Assembly (NCBI GenBank): GCA_001725325.1
Contig: MEFY01000002.1
Coordinates: forward strand, 557,559-621,558
Reading direction: 5' to 3'
Origin: Leifsonia sp. SCN 70-46
Lineage (GTDB): Bacteria > Actinomycetota > Actinomycetes > Actinomycetales > Microbacteriaceae
Length of the DNA: 64,000 nt
Part shown: positions 35,500 to 44,223 of the stretch, piece after piece
Layout: every line of letters begins with the position of its first letter
How positions within the stretch are numbered: position 1 is the stretch's first letter
Translations under genes and position numbers: made by a program
The notes under the pieces: model-generated
Databases searched by the model: none
What the model was told of the DNA's origin: nothing
What the model saw: the letters and a program-made list of their open reading frames with translations, nothing else

Positions 35500-35931
35500 C
35501 TCCTCCAGCGCCCTGGTCAGGGGCCGGAGCAGGGCGACGTGCAGGACGGCGAACTCCGCGCGCTTCTCCTCCGGCAGGGGGGCGCCGGCGAGTGCCTTCG
35601 CGAGGGCGTGCTTGCCGTCGGCGACCATGCGCAGGCTGATCCGGATGTAGTCCTCGAGGCGCGCGGCGCCCGGCTCCGAGTGCTCGAGCGCGGCCTCGAG
35701 CTCGTCGGCCCAGTCGTGCAGCGCCGCCACCGCCAGCTCGGCGAGGATCTCGGGCGCCGAGGAGAAGTACTCGTAGACGCTGCTGCGGGCGAGACCGGCC
35801 CGTCTGCCCACCGCGGCGGGGGTGACGGCCGCGGGCCCGTTGAGCAGCAGCTCCTCCCGAGCTGCCGCGATGAGCGCGGAACGCTGGCGCGAGCGGTGCT
35901 CCGCGACGGTCGGTGCGCTGATGCGGGGCAT
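35347..35931 (-). CDS. TetR family transcriptional regulator
   Basis: 194 aa with N-terminal HTH (VTPAAVGRRAGLARSSVYEYF) and a helical ligand domain. ATG 35931 lies exactly 6 nt after GATAAT (35938-35943), so the message is probably leaderless. It is divergent from a small membrane protein with a palindrome between them. Its last 153 bp overlap the 3' end of cydDC on the other strand. Confidence 0.88.
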   Translation of the reverse strand: MPRISAPTVAEHRSRQRSALIAAAREELLLNGPAAVTPAAVGRRAGLARSSVYEYFSSAPEILAELAVAALHDWADELEAALEHSEPGAARLEDYIRISLRMVADGKHALAKALAGAPLPEEKRAEFAVLHVALLRPLTRALEELGLHEPGVRVQLVQGVVDSATRQIEAGVDPDAVTAAAVGLVLRGLDAAER

Positions 35932-35937
35932 CCCCCG

Positions 35938-35943
35938 ATTATC
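35938..35943 (-). promoter_or_regulatory. -10 element of the leaderless tetR promoter
   Basis: GATAAT on the minus strand, 6 nt before the ATG at 35931. Confidence 0.6.
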
Positions 35944-35956
35944 CTCGATGAATGTT

Positions 35957-35973
35957 ACCGACACTGTGTCGGT
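35957..35973. promoter_or_regulatory. TetR operator in the divergent promoter
   Basis: ACCGACAC-T-GTGTCGGT is a perfect inverted repeat with 8-bp arms. It lies between the two -10 elements (35938-35943 and 35974-35979), so binding would shut both genes. Confidence 0.75.
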
Positions 35974-35979
35974 TAGTAT
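35974..35979 (+). promoter_or_regulatory. -10 element of the membrane-protein gene
   Basis: TAGTAT, 6 nt before the ATG at 35986 and directly abutting the TetR palindrome. Confidence 0.6.
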
Positions 35980-35985
35980 CGGGGC

Positions 35986-36342
35986 ATGGAAATTCTCAGG
36001 CAGGTCCTCTTCGTCCTCCACCTCGTCGGCCTCGCGTCGCTGCTCGGCGGCGTGCTCGTGCAGATCACCGCGATCCGGGCTCGCACGGCGCGCGTCCTCC
36101 CCGCGATCATGCACGGTGCGTGGTTGCAGCTCATCACGGGCGTCGCCCTCGTGGGCGTGATCGCGGCCGGCACCGACGACCACGTCAACAACGTGAAGAT
36201 CGCCGTGAAGCTCGCGATCCTCATCGCCATCACCGTGATCGCGTTCGTCAACCGCAAGAAGACGACCGCGCCCACCTGGGTGGTGCCGACCATCGGCGTG
36301 CTCACACTCGCGAACGTCGTGATCGCGGTGTTCTGGCACTAG
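35986..36342 (+). CDS. Small conserved integral membrane protein
   Basis: 118 aa with four hydrophobic segments (about 7-28, 45-63, 73-88, 97-116), a type common in actinobacteria and of unknown function. Controlled together with the divergent TetR gene by the palindrome at 35957. TAGTAT lies 6 nt before the ATG and no usable ribosome site exists, so translation is probably leaderless. It could be part of an efflux or stress response, but nothing in the sequence shows this. Confidence 0.8.
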   Translation: MEILRQVLFVLHLVGLASLLGGVLVQITAIRARTARVLPAIMHGAWLQLITGVALVGVIAAGTDDHVNNVKIAVKLAILIAITVIAFVNRKKTTAPTWVVPTIGVLTLANVVIAVFWH

Positions 36343-36349
36343 GCCTTCG

Positions 36350-37444
36350 CTACCCGAGCGGCCCGAGGAGGTTCGTGGCGACCGTGCTGTGGATCGACTC
36401 GGTGTCGCTCGGGTGGTAGATGCCCGCGAGCACATCGCGCTGCAGTCGCGCGAGCTCCGAGTCGGCCCGGTACCCCCCGCCGCCCGCGCACCGCATGGCC
36501 TGGTCGACGATGTAGCGCGCGGCCTCCGTCGAGCGGTGCTTGGCGCCCGTGAGGAGGCGGAACCAGTCCGCGCCGTGGTCGGCGAGGCCGTCGACGTCGG
36601 CCGCGAGCGACTCGAGCTGCGGGGCGAGCGCGTCGAGGGCGAGGGCCGCATCCGCGATGCGCCAGCGGAGGTCGGGATCCTGGTCGTAGGTCGTCCCGGT
36701 CTTGAGCGACGTGCGGCGCTTGAGGGCGGCGACCCCGAGCTCGAGCGCGCGGTCGGCGATGCCGGCGTAGACCGAGCCGATGAGCAGCAGGAAGTTCGCG
36801 AAGATCCCGAACACGAAGGGGTCGGCGTTCGGCCCGACGGGCAGGATGCGCGCGACGCGGTCGCCCGTGACGACGGCGCCCTCGAGCACGGTCGTGTGGG
36901 ACTGGGTCGCGCGCATGCCGAGCGTGTCCCAGTCGTCGAGCGAGCGCCAGCCGGGGGTGTCGCGCGTGATGAAGCCGTGCACCAACCGGTCGTCCGGGGT
37001 CTTGCCGAAGATCCCGAGGCGCGTCCACGCGGGCGAGAGCGACGTGAAGATCTTGGTGCCCGTGAACGCCCACCCGCCCTCGACGGGCGTCGCCGTCGTG
37101 AGAGAGTCCCACAGCACGAGGTCGTTGCCCGGCTCGCTGTTGCCGAAGGCGAACAGCTCCCCCGCCGCGGCCTCCTCGAGGATCCAGTCGAGCGACGTGT
37201 CCCCGCGGTCGTGCAGCACGCGCGCGACGCCGACCCACACGAGGTGCATGTTGACGGCGAGCGCCGTCGCGGGCGCGTGCGCGGCGAGGAGCCGCTGGTC
37301 GCGCGCGGTCTCGAGGAGGCTGCGCGGCGCGAGGTAGCCCGCGGCCCTCAGCTCGGCGAGATCCTCGGTGAAGAAGGCGTTGTCGCGGTCGTAGCCCGCG
37401 GCGCGCGAGCGGATGCGGTCGAGCAGGTCGCGGTCGAGCGTCAT
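36350..37444 (-). CDS. Acyl-CoA dehydrogenase family flavoprotein
   Basis: 364 aa. ACAD fold: helical N-domain, beta-domain with GNSEPGND, GWAFTGTKIFTSLSPAW and WDTLGMRATQSHTTVLEGA, and helical C-domain with DQAMRCAGGGGYRADSELARLQRD. FAD-dependent; family relatives oxidise acyl-CoAs or act as nitroalkane, dibenzothiophene or hydroxylase-type oxygenases, and the substrate cannot be set. TAGGGT (37451-37456) lies 6 nt before the ATG. It ends 7 bp from the convergent membrane-protein gene. Confidence 0.85.
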   Translation of the reverse strand: MTLDRDLLDRIRSRAAGYDRDNAFFTEDLAELRAAGYLAPRSLLETARDQRLLAAHAPATALAVNMHLVWVGVARVLHDRGDTSLDWILEEAAAGELFAFGNSEPGNDLVLWDSLTTATPVEGGWAFTGTKIFTSLSPAWTRLGIFGKTPDDRLVHGFITRDTPGWRSLDDWDTLGMRATQSHTTVLEGAVVTGDRVARILPVGPNADPFVFGIFANFLLLIGSVYAGIADRALELGVAALKRRTSLKTGTTYDQDPDLRWRIADAALALDALAPQLESLAADVDGLADHGADWFRLLTGAKHRSTEAARYIVDQAMRCAGGGGYRADSELARLQRDVLAGIYHPSDTESIHSTVATNLLGPLG

Positions 37445-37450
37445 GCCCCA

Positions 37451-37456
37451 ACCCTA
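37451..37456 (-). promoter_or_regulatory. -10 element of the acyl-CoA dehydrogenase gene
   Basis: TAGGGT on the minus strand, 6 nt before the ATG at 37444. The AGGG could alternatively serve as a ribosome site. Confidence 0.4.
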
Positions 37457-37468
37457 GAACGCAGGAGT

Positions 37469-37537
37469 GTTGCGCGCCCGTTCCCGCATGGCGCTGCCGC
37501 ACGGAGCGATCGCGCCAGGCGGGAACGACCGCGCAAC
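37469..37537 (-). terminator. Long hairpin between ltrA and the acyl-CoA dehydrogenase gene
   Basis: CGTTCCCGC (37479-37487) pairs with GCGGGAACG (37519-37527), flanked by GTTGCGC (37469-37475) with GCGCAAC (37531-37537), and an inner TGGCGC/GCGCCA stem. It follows the ltrA stop by 10 bp and likely ends the long leftward operon. Confidence 0.6.
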
Positions 37538-37547
37538 GGGCGGGGAA

Positions 37548-38708
37548 CTATCGTCGCCGCGCCCTCGCGAACGCCGCGATGAGCAGCGCCACCGTGATGA
37601 GGGTCATGAGCACCGTCGATCCGAGGATGCCGACGCCCGCGGCCGTGAGCGGCGCGACGAGTATCGCCGCCGACGCGATCACGGTCGCCACGGGCGGGAT
37701 CGACACGGGCCCGAGCGGGGCGTGCAGCAGCCACAGCAGCAGCAGGAACACCGCGAGCGGGATCGCGACCGCGTAGCCCGCGGCCACGTCGCCGATCTCG
37801 GTGTGGTGGGTCACCGCCTTCACCCCGATCTCGAGCCCCGCGCCGATCGCCGCGAGCGACGCGTACACGGCGTAGTGCCCGTAGCCCCAGATGTACGACT
37901 TGTCGCGGTTGCGCACGAGACCCTCGGCGGCGGGCTCGGAGAAGTACAGCCACCACAGCGTGAAGAGCAGCACGAGCCCCGAGACGGCGACGACCACGAG
38001 TGAGGCGTCGACGCCCTCCACGATCGCCTCCTGCACGGCGACCGTCACGGCGAGCACGCTCTCCCCGAGCAGGATGATCGCGAACAGGCCGTAGCGCTCG
38101 GCGATGTGGTGCGGGTGCCACGCGAGGCTGCCCGCGCGGTCGGCCCACGGCGACACGAGCAGCTCGAGCACGGCGAGCACGATGAACGCCGGCACGATGT
38201 ACTCGTTAGGCACGAAGAAGAGGCGCAGGAGCCATCCCACCTGCACGAGCGAGATGCCGATGACGTAGCGCTGCGCGTTCGGGCGCGACTCCGGGTCGTC
38301 GACCATGGTGCGGATGAGGGTGCCGAGCAGCCCGAGCCGCATGATGAGGTAGCCGAGCGTGATGGCGCCGAAGTCCTGCACGGCGAACGCCGACGGCACC
38401 CCCGCGGCGAGCACGAGCACCCCGCCCATCTGCACCATCGTGAGCACGCGGTACGGCACGTCGTCGTTGTCGTACGCGCTCGCGAGCCACGTGAACTGGT
38501 TCCACGCCCACCAGATGGCGAAGAACACCATGAGGAACGGGCCGACGACCTCGGCGGCGTGACCCTCGGCGACCGCGTGCACGAGCTGCGTGACGAGCGA
38601 GCTGATCGCGACCACGAAGGTCAGGTCGAAGAGCAGCTCGAGCGGGCTCGAGACGCGGTGGTTCTCGGTGATGTCGCGCGCCCTCACGCGCGTGCGGATA
38701 CCGATCAT
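37548..38708 (-). CDS. Low-temperature-requirement A (LtrA) family membrane protein
   Basis: 386 aa, roughly ten hydrophobic helices. The family N-terminus RVSSPLELLFDLTFVVAISS and HIAERYGLFAIILLGESVLA are diagnostic of LtrA (PF06772). The role of this family is unclear. The ATG overlaps the kynureninase stop (ATGA), so it is translated from the same transcript. Confidence 0.88.
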   Translation of the reverse strand: MIGIRTRVRARDITENHRVSSPLELLFDLTFVVAISSLVTQLVHAVAEGHAAEVVGPFLMVFFAIWWAWNQFTWLASAYDNDDVPYRVLTMVQMGGVLVLAAGVPSAFAVQDFGAITLGYLIMRLGLLGTLIRTMVDDPESRPNAQRYVIGISLVQVGWLLRLFFVPNEYIVPAFIVLAVLELLVSPWADRAGSLAWHPHHIAERYGLFAIILLGESVLAVTVAVQEAIVEGVDASLVVVAVSGLVLLFTLWWLYFSEPAAEGLVRNRDKSYIWGYGHYAVYASLAAIGAGLEIGVKAVTHHTEIGDVAAGYAVAIPLAVFLLLLWLLHAPLGPVSIPPVATVIASAAILVAPLTAAGVGILGSTVLMTLITVALLIAAFARARRR

Positions 38709-39889
38709 GCGAGCAGCTCCCTGATGGTGTGGACGGCGAGATCGACCTCGGCGAAGCTCGTGGAGAGGGGTGACATCCCGAGCCTGATGCCGCTCGGCCG
38801 TCGGAAGTCGGGGATGACGCCGCGGCGCCACAGCTCGGGCATGAGCTCGGCGAACCGCGGGTGGTCGATCGTGACGTGGCCGCCGCGGCGGGCGGGATCG
38901 CGCGGGGACGACATCCTCGCCTCCGGCAGCACCTCGTCGACGAGCTCGACCGCGTACGACGTGAGCGCCTCCGACTTCGCGCGCACGGCGTCGATGCCCA
39001 CCTCGCCGAGGAGGGCGATCATGTCGCGCATGGGCTGCATCGCGACGATGGGCGGCGTGCCGCTCAGGGACCCGCGGATGCCCGGGGCCGGCGCATACCC
39101 CTGCCCCATCTCGAACGGGGCCCGGCTGCCCATCCAGCCCTGGATGGGCTGGCGCAGCGACTCCTGCAGCTCGCGCCGCACGTACAGGAACGCCGGGGCG
39201 CCCGGCCCTCCGTTCAGGTACTTGTAGCCGCAGCCGACCGCGAGGTCGACGCCCCACGCGTCGAGCTCCGTGGGCACGACGCCCGCCGAGTGGCACAGGT
39301 CCCACAGCGAGAGGGCGCCCGCCGCGTGCGTGATCGCGGTGATGCGCTCGACGTCGGCGAGGTAGCCGGAACGGTAGGCGACGGAGCTGAAGACCGTGAG
39401 CGCCGTGTCGGGCCCCACGCGCATGGCGACGAGGTCGGGGGTGACGCCGCCCGCGGCATCCGTGTCGATCCAGCGGACGGTGAGCCCGCGGTCGGCCGCG
39501 ATGCCCTCGACCACGTACCGGTCGGTCGGGAAGTTGTCGCGGTCGAGCACGATCTCGGTGCGGCCGGGCCGGGCGTCGAGGGCGGCGCGCACGAGCTTGT
39601 AGAGCAGCACGGTCGTCGAGTCCGCGACGGCGACCTGGCCCTCAGCCGCGCCGAGGGCCACGCGGCCGAGCTCGTCGCCGAGGGTGAGCGGGAGGTCCAT
39701 CCAGCCCTCGTCCCAGCCGCGGATGAGGCGGCCGCCCCACTCGTCGCGCGCGAACGCCGTGAGGCGCTCGACCGACGCGGCGAGCGGGCGCCCGAGGGAG
39801 TTGCCGTCGAGGTAGGCGACGACGCCGGGGGACGCGACGAAGAGGTCGCGGTACCCGGCGAGCGGGTCGGCGTCGTCGAGCGGGTTCAC
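38705..39889 (-). CDS. kynU: Kynureninase
   Basis: 394 aa PLP enzyme of fold type I. It cleaves kynurenine to anthranilate and alanine. Seen: YLDGNSLGRP near the N-terminus, VVLDRDNFPTDRYV-like region, SVAYRSGYLADV, LCHSAGVVPTEL and the Schiff-base lysine in GCGYKYLNGGPGAPAF. GTG 39889 overlaps the upstream stop (GTGA). No other kynurenine-pathway gene is nearby; it is sandwiched between a Gfo/Idh oxidoreductase and LtrA. Confidence 0.9.
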   Translation of the reverse strand: MNPLDDADPLAGYRDLFVASPGVVAYLDGNSLGRPLAASVERLTAFARDEWGGRLIRGWDEGWMDLPLTLGDELGRVALGAAEGQVAVADSTTVLLYKLVRAALDARPGRTEIVLDRDNFPTDRYVVEGIAADRGLTVRWIDTDAAGGVTPDLVAMRVGPDTALTVFSSVAYRSGYLADVERITAITHAAGALSLWDLCHSAGVVPTELDAWGVDLAVGCGYKYLNGGPGAPAFLYVRRELQESLRQPIQGWMGSRAPFEMGQGYAPAPGIRGSLSGTPPIVAMQPMRDMIALLGEVGIDAVRAKSEALTSYAVELVDEVLPEARMSSPRDPARRGGHVTIDHPRFAELMPELWRRGVIPDFRRPSGIRLGMSPLSTSFAEVDLAVHTIRELLA

Positions 39890-40902
39890 AGCGCGCCGAG
39901 CTGCTTCCGCGCGGATTCGAGCACGGTCATGATCTCGAGCGTGTCGTCGAGGGTGTGCAGCGGTGACTCGGTGAGCCCGTCCGCGACGTGCTGCGCCACG
40001 GCGACCGCCTGGTAGCACAGGCCCTCGCCCCACCTGAAGCCCGTGGGCTCCGTCCACTCGGTGCGCTCCTCGCCGACAGTGAGGCTGAAGGAGCTCGGCC
40101 CGATGAACTCGTCCGGGAACTCGATGCGCCCGGCGGTGCCGGAGATCGTCGCGGCGATGGGCGTCCGCAGGATCATGCTCGTCGTGATGACCGACTGGGC
40201 GGCCGAGGCGTAGTCGAGGATGAGCGCCGACTGCGCGTCCACGCCCGTGCTCGCGAGGCTGCCGGTCGCCGTCACGGAGCGTGGAGCCCCGAGCACGAAG
40301 TGCGCGAACCAGACCGGGTAGACCCCCAGGTCGAGCAGCGCCCCGCCGCCGAGGGCCGGGTCGAACGCGCGGCTCGTCGGGTCGAAGTCGAACTTCGCGC
40401 TGAAGTCGCCCGTGACGCGCAGCACCTCGCCGAGGTCGCCGCGCGCGAGCAGCTGCTCGACTATCGAGGTCTGCGGCAGGAACCGGGTCCACATCGCCTC
40501 CATCGCGAACACCCCCGCCGCGCGCGCGGCGGTCACGATCTCCTCGGCCTCCGCGACGCTCACGGCTATGGGCTTCTCGATGAGCACGTGCTTGCCCGCG
40601 GCGATCGCGAGCAGCGCGAGCGCGCGGTGCTCGCTGTGCGGCGCGGCGATGTACACGGCCTGCACGGCCGGGTCGGCCACGAGCTGCTCGTAACTGCCAT
40701 AGGCGGTGTCGATGCCGTGCCGGGCCGCGAACTCCTCCGCGCGCGACAGGGTGCGGGATGCCACGGCCACCACCCGCTGGTCGGTGTTCGCGTGGGTGGT
40801 GCCGACCCACTGGTTCGCGATACCTCCCGGGGCGAGCACGCCCCACCGCAGCGTGGGCCCGCCGCGCAGGGGGACGGTGTTCGGGGCGGGGAGGGAGGTC
40901 AT
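39886..40902 (-). CDS. Gfo/Idh/MocA family oxidoreductase
   Basis: 338 aa. N-terminal NAD(P)-binding domain (WGVLAPGGIANQWVGT) with the family EKP motif in HVLIEKPIAVS and a C-terminal alpha/beta domain with GGGALLDLGVYPVWF. Such enzymes oxidise or epimerise sugars and cyclitols. It starts 10 bp after the alpha-glucosidase with CGGAG upstream, so it belongs to the dextran-type operon and may process a sugar product. Confidence 0.88.
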   Translation of the reverse strand: MTSLPAPNTVPLRGGPTLRWGVLAPGGIANQWVGTTHANTDQRVVAVASRTLSRAEEFAARHGIDTAYGSYEQLVADPAVQAVYIAAPHSEHRALALLAIAAGKHVLIEKPIAVSVAEAEEIVTAARAAGVFAMEAMWTRFLPQTSIVEQLLARGDLGEVLRVTGDFSAKFDFDPTSRAFDPALGGGALLDLGVYPVWFAHFVLGAPRSVTATGSLASTGVDAQSALILDYASAAQSVITTSMILRTPIAATISGTAGRIEFPDEFIGPSSFSLTVGEERTEWTEPTGFRWGEGLCYQAVAVAQHVADGLTESPLHTLDDTLEIMTVLESARKQLGAL

Positions 40903-40912
40903 GGCTCCGAAT

Positions 40913-42634
40913 CTACTGCTGCCGGAGCACGCGCACCTCCCACGGGCGCAGCGGCTCGCCCAGTGCCACGGCGTCGAGGTTGCCGAGCACGAGGGCCGAG
41001 CCCGCCCAGGCGTCGAGGTCGACGAGATCGTCGACGGGGAGGGTGCCGGCGCTGAGGTTCGCGAGCACGAGCATCCTGTCGTCCCCGTCGGCGCGCTCGA
41101 AGGCGAAGAGCCTGTCATGGTCGGGGACGAGCATCTCGAACGACCCAGTGGTGACGAGCGGATCGGCGTGCCGCATCGCGACGAGACGACGGTAGAACGC
41201 GAGCACCGACGCCTCGTCGGCGGCCTGAGCTGCGACGTTGAGGTGCGTGTGGTTGGGGTTGGCCGGGATCCACGGCGTGCCGGTGGTGAACCCGCCGTGC
41301 GCCGTCGCGTCCCATTGCATGGGCGTGCGCGCGTTGTCCCGGCTCGCGCCGCGCACGCCCGCGAGCACCGCCTCCTCGTCGCCGGCACCCGCGGCGAGCG
41401 CCTCCGCGATGTGGTTGAGGGACTCGATGTCGCGCAGGTCGGAGACCGAGGCGAACGGCGAGTTCGTCATGCCGATCTCCTCGCCCTGGTAGATGAACGG
41501 TGTGCCCCGCTGCAGGTGCAGGATCGCGCCGAGCAGCATCGCCGACCTCGCCCAGTGCTCGCCGTCGTCACCGAAGCGGCTCACGGCCCGCGGCTGGTCG
41601 TGGTTGTTCCAGTAGAGGCTGTTCCAGCCGACGGCGGCGAGGCCGTCCTGCCAGCGCTGCATCGAGCGCTTGAGCTCGACGACGTCGAGCGGGCGGGCGT
41701 CCCACTTGCCGCCCTCCCCGTGGTCGAGCCCCACGTGCTCGAACTGGAAGACCATCGACACCTCGTGGCGCGAGGGGTCGGTGAACAGCCGCGCCTGCTC
41801 GACGGTCACGCCCGGCATCTCGCCCACGGTCAGGTAGGTGCCCTCGCGCGGCGCGAACACGACATCGTTGATCTCGCGCAGGAACTCGTGGATGCGGGGT
41901 CCGTAGCTGTAGTGCGGGAAGCCGTCGCCCCACGTGCGGCCCGGCTCGACGTGGCCGTCGGGCAGGGCCGGATCCTTGGAGATGAGGTTGATGACGTCCA
42001 TGCGGAACCCGTCGACGCCGCGGTCGAGCCACCAGCCCATCATCTCGTGCACCGCCGCCCGCACCTCGGGGTTCTCCCAGTTGAGGTCGGGCTGCTTGCG
42101 CGAGAACAGGTGCAGGTAGTACTCGCCGGAGGCCTCGTCGAACTGCCAGGCCGAGCCCGAGAAGAACGACTCCCAGTTCGTCGGCTCGGCGCCGTCGCGC
42201 GGAGGCCGCCACCAGTACCAGTCGCGCTTGGGGCTCGTCGGGGACGACGCGGACTCGCGGAACCACTCGTGCTCGTCGGAGGTGTGGTTGACCACGAGGT
42301 CCATGACGAGCCGCATGCCCCGTGCGTGCAGGGCCGCCACGAGCTCGTCGAAGTCGTCGAGGGTGCCGAACACGGGGTCGATGGCGCGGTAGTCGCTGAT
42401 GTCGTAGCCGTTGTCGTCGTGCGGTGACGCGTAGATCGGCGAGAGCCACACGACGTCGACGCCGAGCGACTCGAGGTGGTCGAGGCGGCCGATGATGCCG
42501 CGCAGGTCGCCGATGCCGTCGCCGTCGGAGTCCGCGAAGCTGCGCGGGTACACCTGGTACACGACGGCGCTGCGCCACCACTCCCCGCCCTCGGCGACGA
42601 GCGCGGGACGTGCGACGGAGTCGAGCGAGGTCAT
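40913..42634 (-). CDS. GH13 alpha-glucosidase, oligo-1,6-glucosidase type
   Basis: 573 aa, no signal peptide. Four GH13 motifs: DLVVNHTSDEH, GFRMDVINL (nucleophile Asp213), TVGEMPGV (acid/base Glu272) and YWNNHDQPR. Val214 directly after the nucleophile and the QPDLNWENP signature are the known markers of alpha-1,6 specificity in this subfamily. It would convert isomaltooligosaccharides to glucose in the cytoplasm. ATG overlaps the GH66 stop (ATGA). Confidence 0.92.
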   Translation of the reverse strand: MTSLDSVARPALVAEGGEWWRSAVVYQVYPRSFADSDGDGIGDLRGIIGRLDHLESLGVDVVWLSPIYASPHDDNGYDISDYRAIDPVFGTLDDFDELVAALHARGMRLVMDLVVNHTSDEHEWFRESASSPTSPKRDWYWWRPPRDGAEPTNWESFFSGSAWQFDEASGEYYLHLFSRKQPDLNWENPEVRAAVHEMMGWWLDRGVDGFRMDVINLISKDPALPDGHVEPGRTWGDGFPHYSYGPRIHEFLREINDVVFAPREGTYLTVGEMPGVTVEQARLFTDPSRHEVSMVFQFEHVGLDHGEGGKWDARPLDVVELKRSMQRWQDGLAAVGWNSLYWNNHDQPRAVSRFGDDGEHWARSAMLLGAILHLQRGTPFIYQGEEIGMTNSPFASVSDLRDIESLNHIAEALAAGAGDEEAVLAGVRGASRDNARTPMQWDATAHGGFTTGTPWIPANPNHTHLNVAAQAADEASVLAFYRRLVAMRHADPLVTTGSFEMLVPDHDRLFAFERADGDDRMLVLANLSAGTLPVDDLVDLDAWAGSALVLGNLDAVALGEPLRPWEVRVLRQQ

Positions 42635-44223
42635 GCGAGGTCCTTTCCGCGGGGCTCCACGAGCACGACCTGCCACACGCCGACGGCGGGCAGCTGCGCC
42701 GTCGCGTAGTCCCCGTCGACGGTCACCTCCACGTCGACGAGGCGCGCGCCGCCGTCCGGGTCGGCGACCCGCACGCGCGGCACCGCCGTCCCGAGCCTGC
42801 GCACCCGCAGCGTGCCGCCGCCCGTGTGTCCGGGCTCGCGGCGCGGCGCGTCCCACAGGGTGTCGTCCTGGCCGACGAGGTTGATGAGGTGCACGACGGT
42901 GCGGCCGCGCGATTCGGTGATGCGGCGCCAGACGGCCCCCGGTGTCGCGGCCTCCGTGACCGGGACGGCGAAGGTCACATCGCAGTCGTCGTTGTACGCA
43001 CCCGCGATCGAGGCGGTGACGTCCACGATCGACGGGTCGAGGAGCAGCTCGTCGTGCTCGACGAGGAAGTCGTACCAGCGACGCAGCAGGTCGGCCGTCG
43101 ACGGCTCGACCACGTGGTTGCGCACGTAGTAGGGGTCGACGAGGATGCGGTCCGCCTCCCCCGCGAGCAGCTGCGTGGCCCCGTGGGAGTGCAGGGCCGC
43201 CATCGTGAACGCCGTCGCGAGGTCCGACGCGCGCACGGGCGCGGAGTCGTACACGTGCTGGTACGCCGCCATCACGACGGGCTTGCCCTCCGACACGGAG
43301 CGGGCGCGCGTCACGACCTCCGCGAGCCCGCCGAGCGTGAGGGTCGGTGCCCACGGCTCGATGTACACCGCGTCCTGCGGCGAGCGCGCGGTGCGCCAGG
43401 TCGGGAAGTCGTTTACGTTGTTGAACACGAGGCGGGCATCCGGAAGCCGTTCCCGTAGTACCGCGAGGAGCGTCACGAACGACTCCGCGACGTCGACGAC
43501 CACGCCGTCGGCACGCGCGGCGCGTTTCGGGTAGCCGTACTGGTCGAGATGGAAGCCGTCGAACCCCACGTGCTCGACCGCCGCGCGGAGCTGGTCGCCG
43601 AAGCTCGCGAGCCAGTCCTCGGCCGCGGGGTCGACGATGAACAGGAAGTCGCCGAGCGCGTACGGCGCCCCGCCCGCGGTGACGAGGGCGCGGTGCTCCC
43701 AGTCCTGCCACTCGGCCGGGCCGACGGCGTAGACGGCGGCGTACCCGAGCGAGCGGGCGCCCGCCGCGCGCAGCGCCGTGACGAGCTCCCGCACCGTGGC
43801 GAGCGCCACGGGCTGGTCGAGCGCGTCACGGTACTCCTCGCCGCCGCCGAGGAGCGACGCGTGGCGGTAGGCCCAGTCGTAGAACTGGATGTCGGTGAGG
43901 TGCAGCCGGCGCGCGAGGTCGGCGACGCCGGCGACATCGCGGTCGGGCGCGTAGTCGACGACGAACCCGTAGCGCATGCGGCGGCCGTCGCCCACCTCGA
44001 CGGCGGTGCGGGTGACGGTGCCGCCCTGCGCGAGCTCGACGCCGTAGCCGCCCGCGGGCAGCGCGCCGAGGTCGACCTCCTCCGCGCCGTCGTACGGTGC
44101 GCGCGACACGAGGTCTCCCAGACGCCACACCGTGAGCTCTCCGGCCGCGCGGTCGCCGCGCACCTCGATCCGCACGGCGGCGCCGTCGACGAAGGTCGCC
44201 CGGGTGGGCAGTAGCTCGGTCAT
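42631..44223 (-). CDS. GH66 dextranase-like enzyme, intracellular
   Basis: 530 aa. After an N-terminal beta-sandwich (about 1-80) the barrel begins at MRYGFVVDYAP, with IQFYDWAYRHASLLG near 112-126, the likely nucleophile Asp227 in FDGFHLDQYGYPK and the likely acid Glu289 in YIEPWAP, the pattern of GH66 endo-dextranases and cycloisomaltooligosaccharide glucanotransferases. Unlike most characterised members it has no signal peptide, so it acts on imported chains. Sits between permease and alpha-1,6-glucosidase genes with 4-nt overlaps on both sides. Confidence 0.78.
   Translation of the reverse strand: MTELLPTRATFVDGAAVRIEVRGDRAAGELTVWRLGDLVSRAPYDGAEEVDLGALPAGGYGVELAQGGTVTRTAVEVGDGRRMRYGFVVDYAPDRDVAGVADLARRLHLTDIQFYDWAYRHASLLGGGEEYRDALDQPVALATVRELVTALRAAGARSLGYAAVYAVGPAEWQDWEHRALVTAGGAPYALGDFLFIVDPAAEDWLASFGDQLRAAVEHVGFDGFHLDQYGYPKRAARADGVVVDVAESFVTLLAVLRERLPDARLVFNNVNDFPTWRTARSPQDAVYIEPWAPTLTLGGLAEVVTRARSVSEGKPVVMAAYQHVYDSAPVRASDLATAFTMAALHSHGATQLLAGEADRILVDPYYVRNHVVEPSTADLLRRWYDFLVEHDELLLDPSIVDVTASIAGAYNDDCDVTFAVPVTEAATPGAVWRRITESRGRTVVHLINLVGQDDTLWDAPRREPGHTGGGTLRVRRLGTAVPRVRVADPDGGARLVDVEVTVDGDYATAQLPAVGVWQVVLVEPRGKDLA

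Noticed and set aside
38705..39889. Part of a kynurenine/NAD biosynthesis cluster
   Set aside because: No tryptophan dioxygenase, formamidase, monooxygenase or nad gene is found in the surrounding operon.
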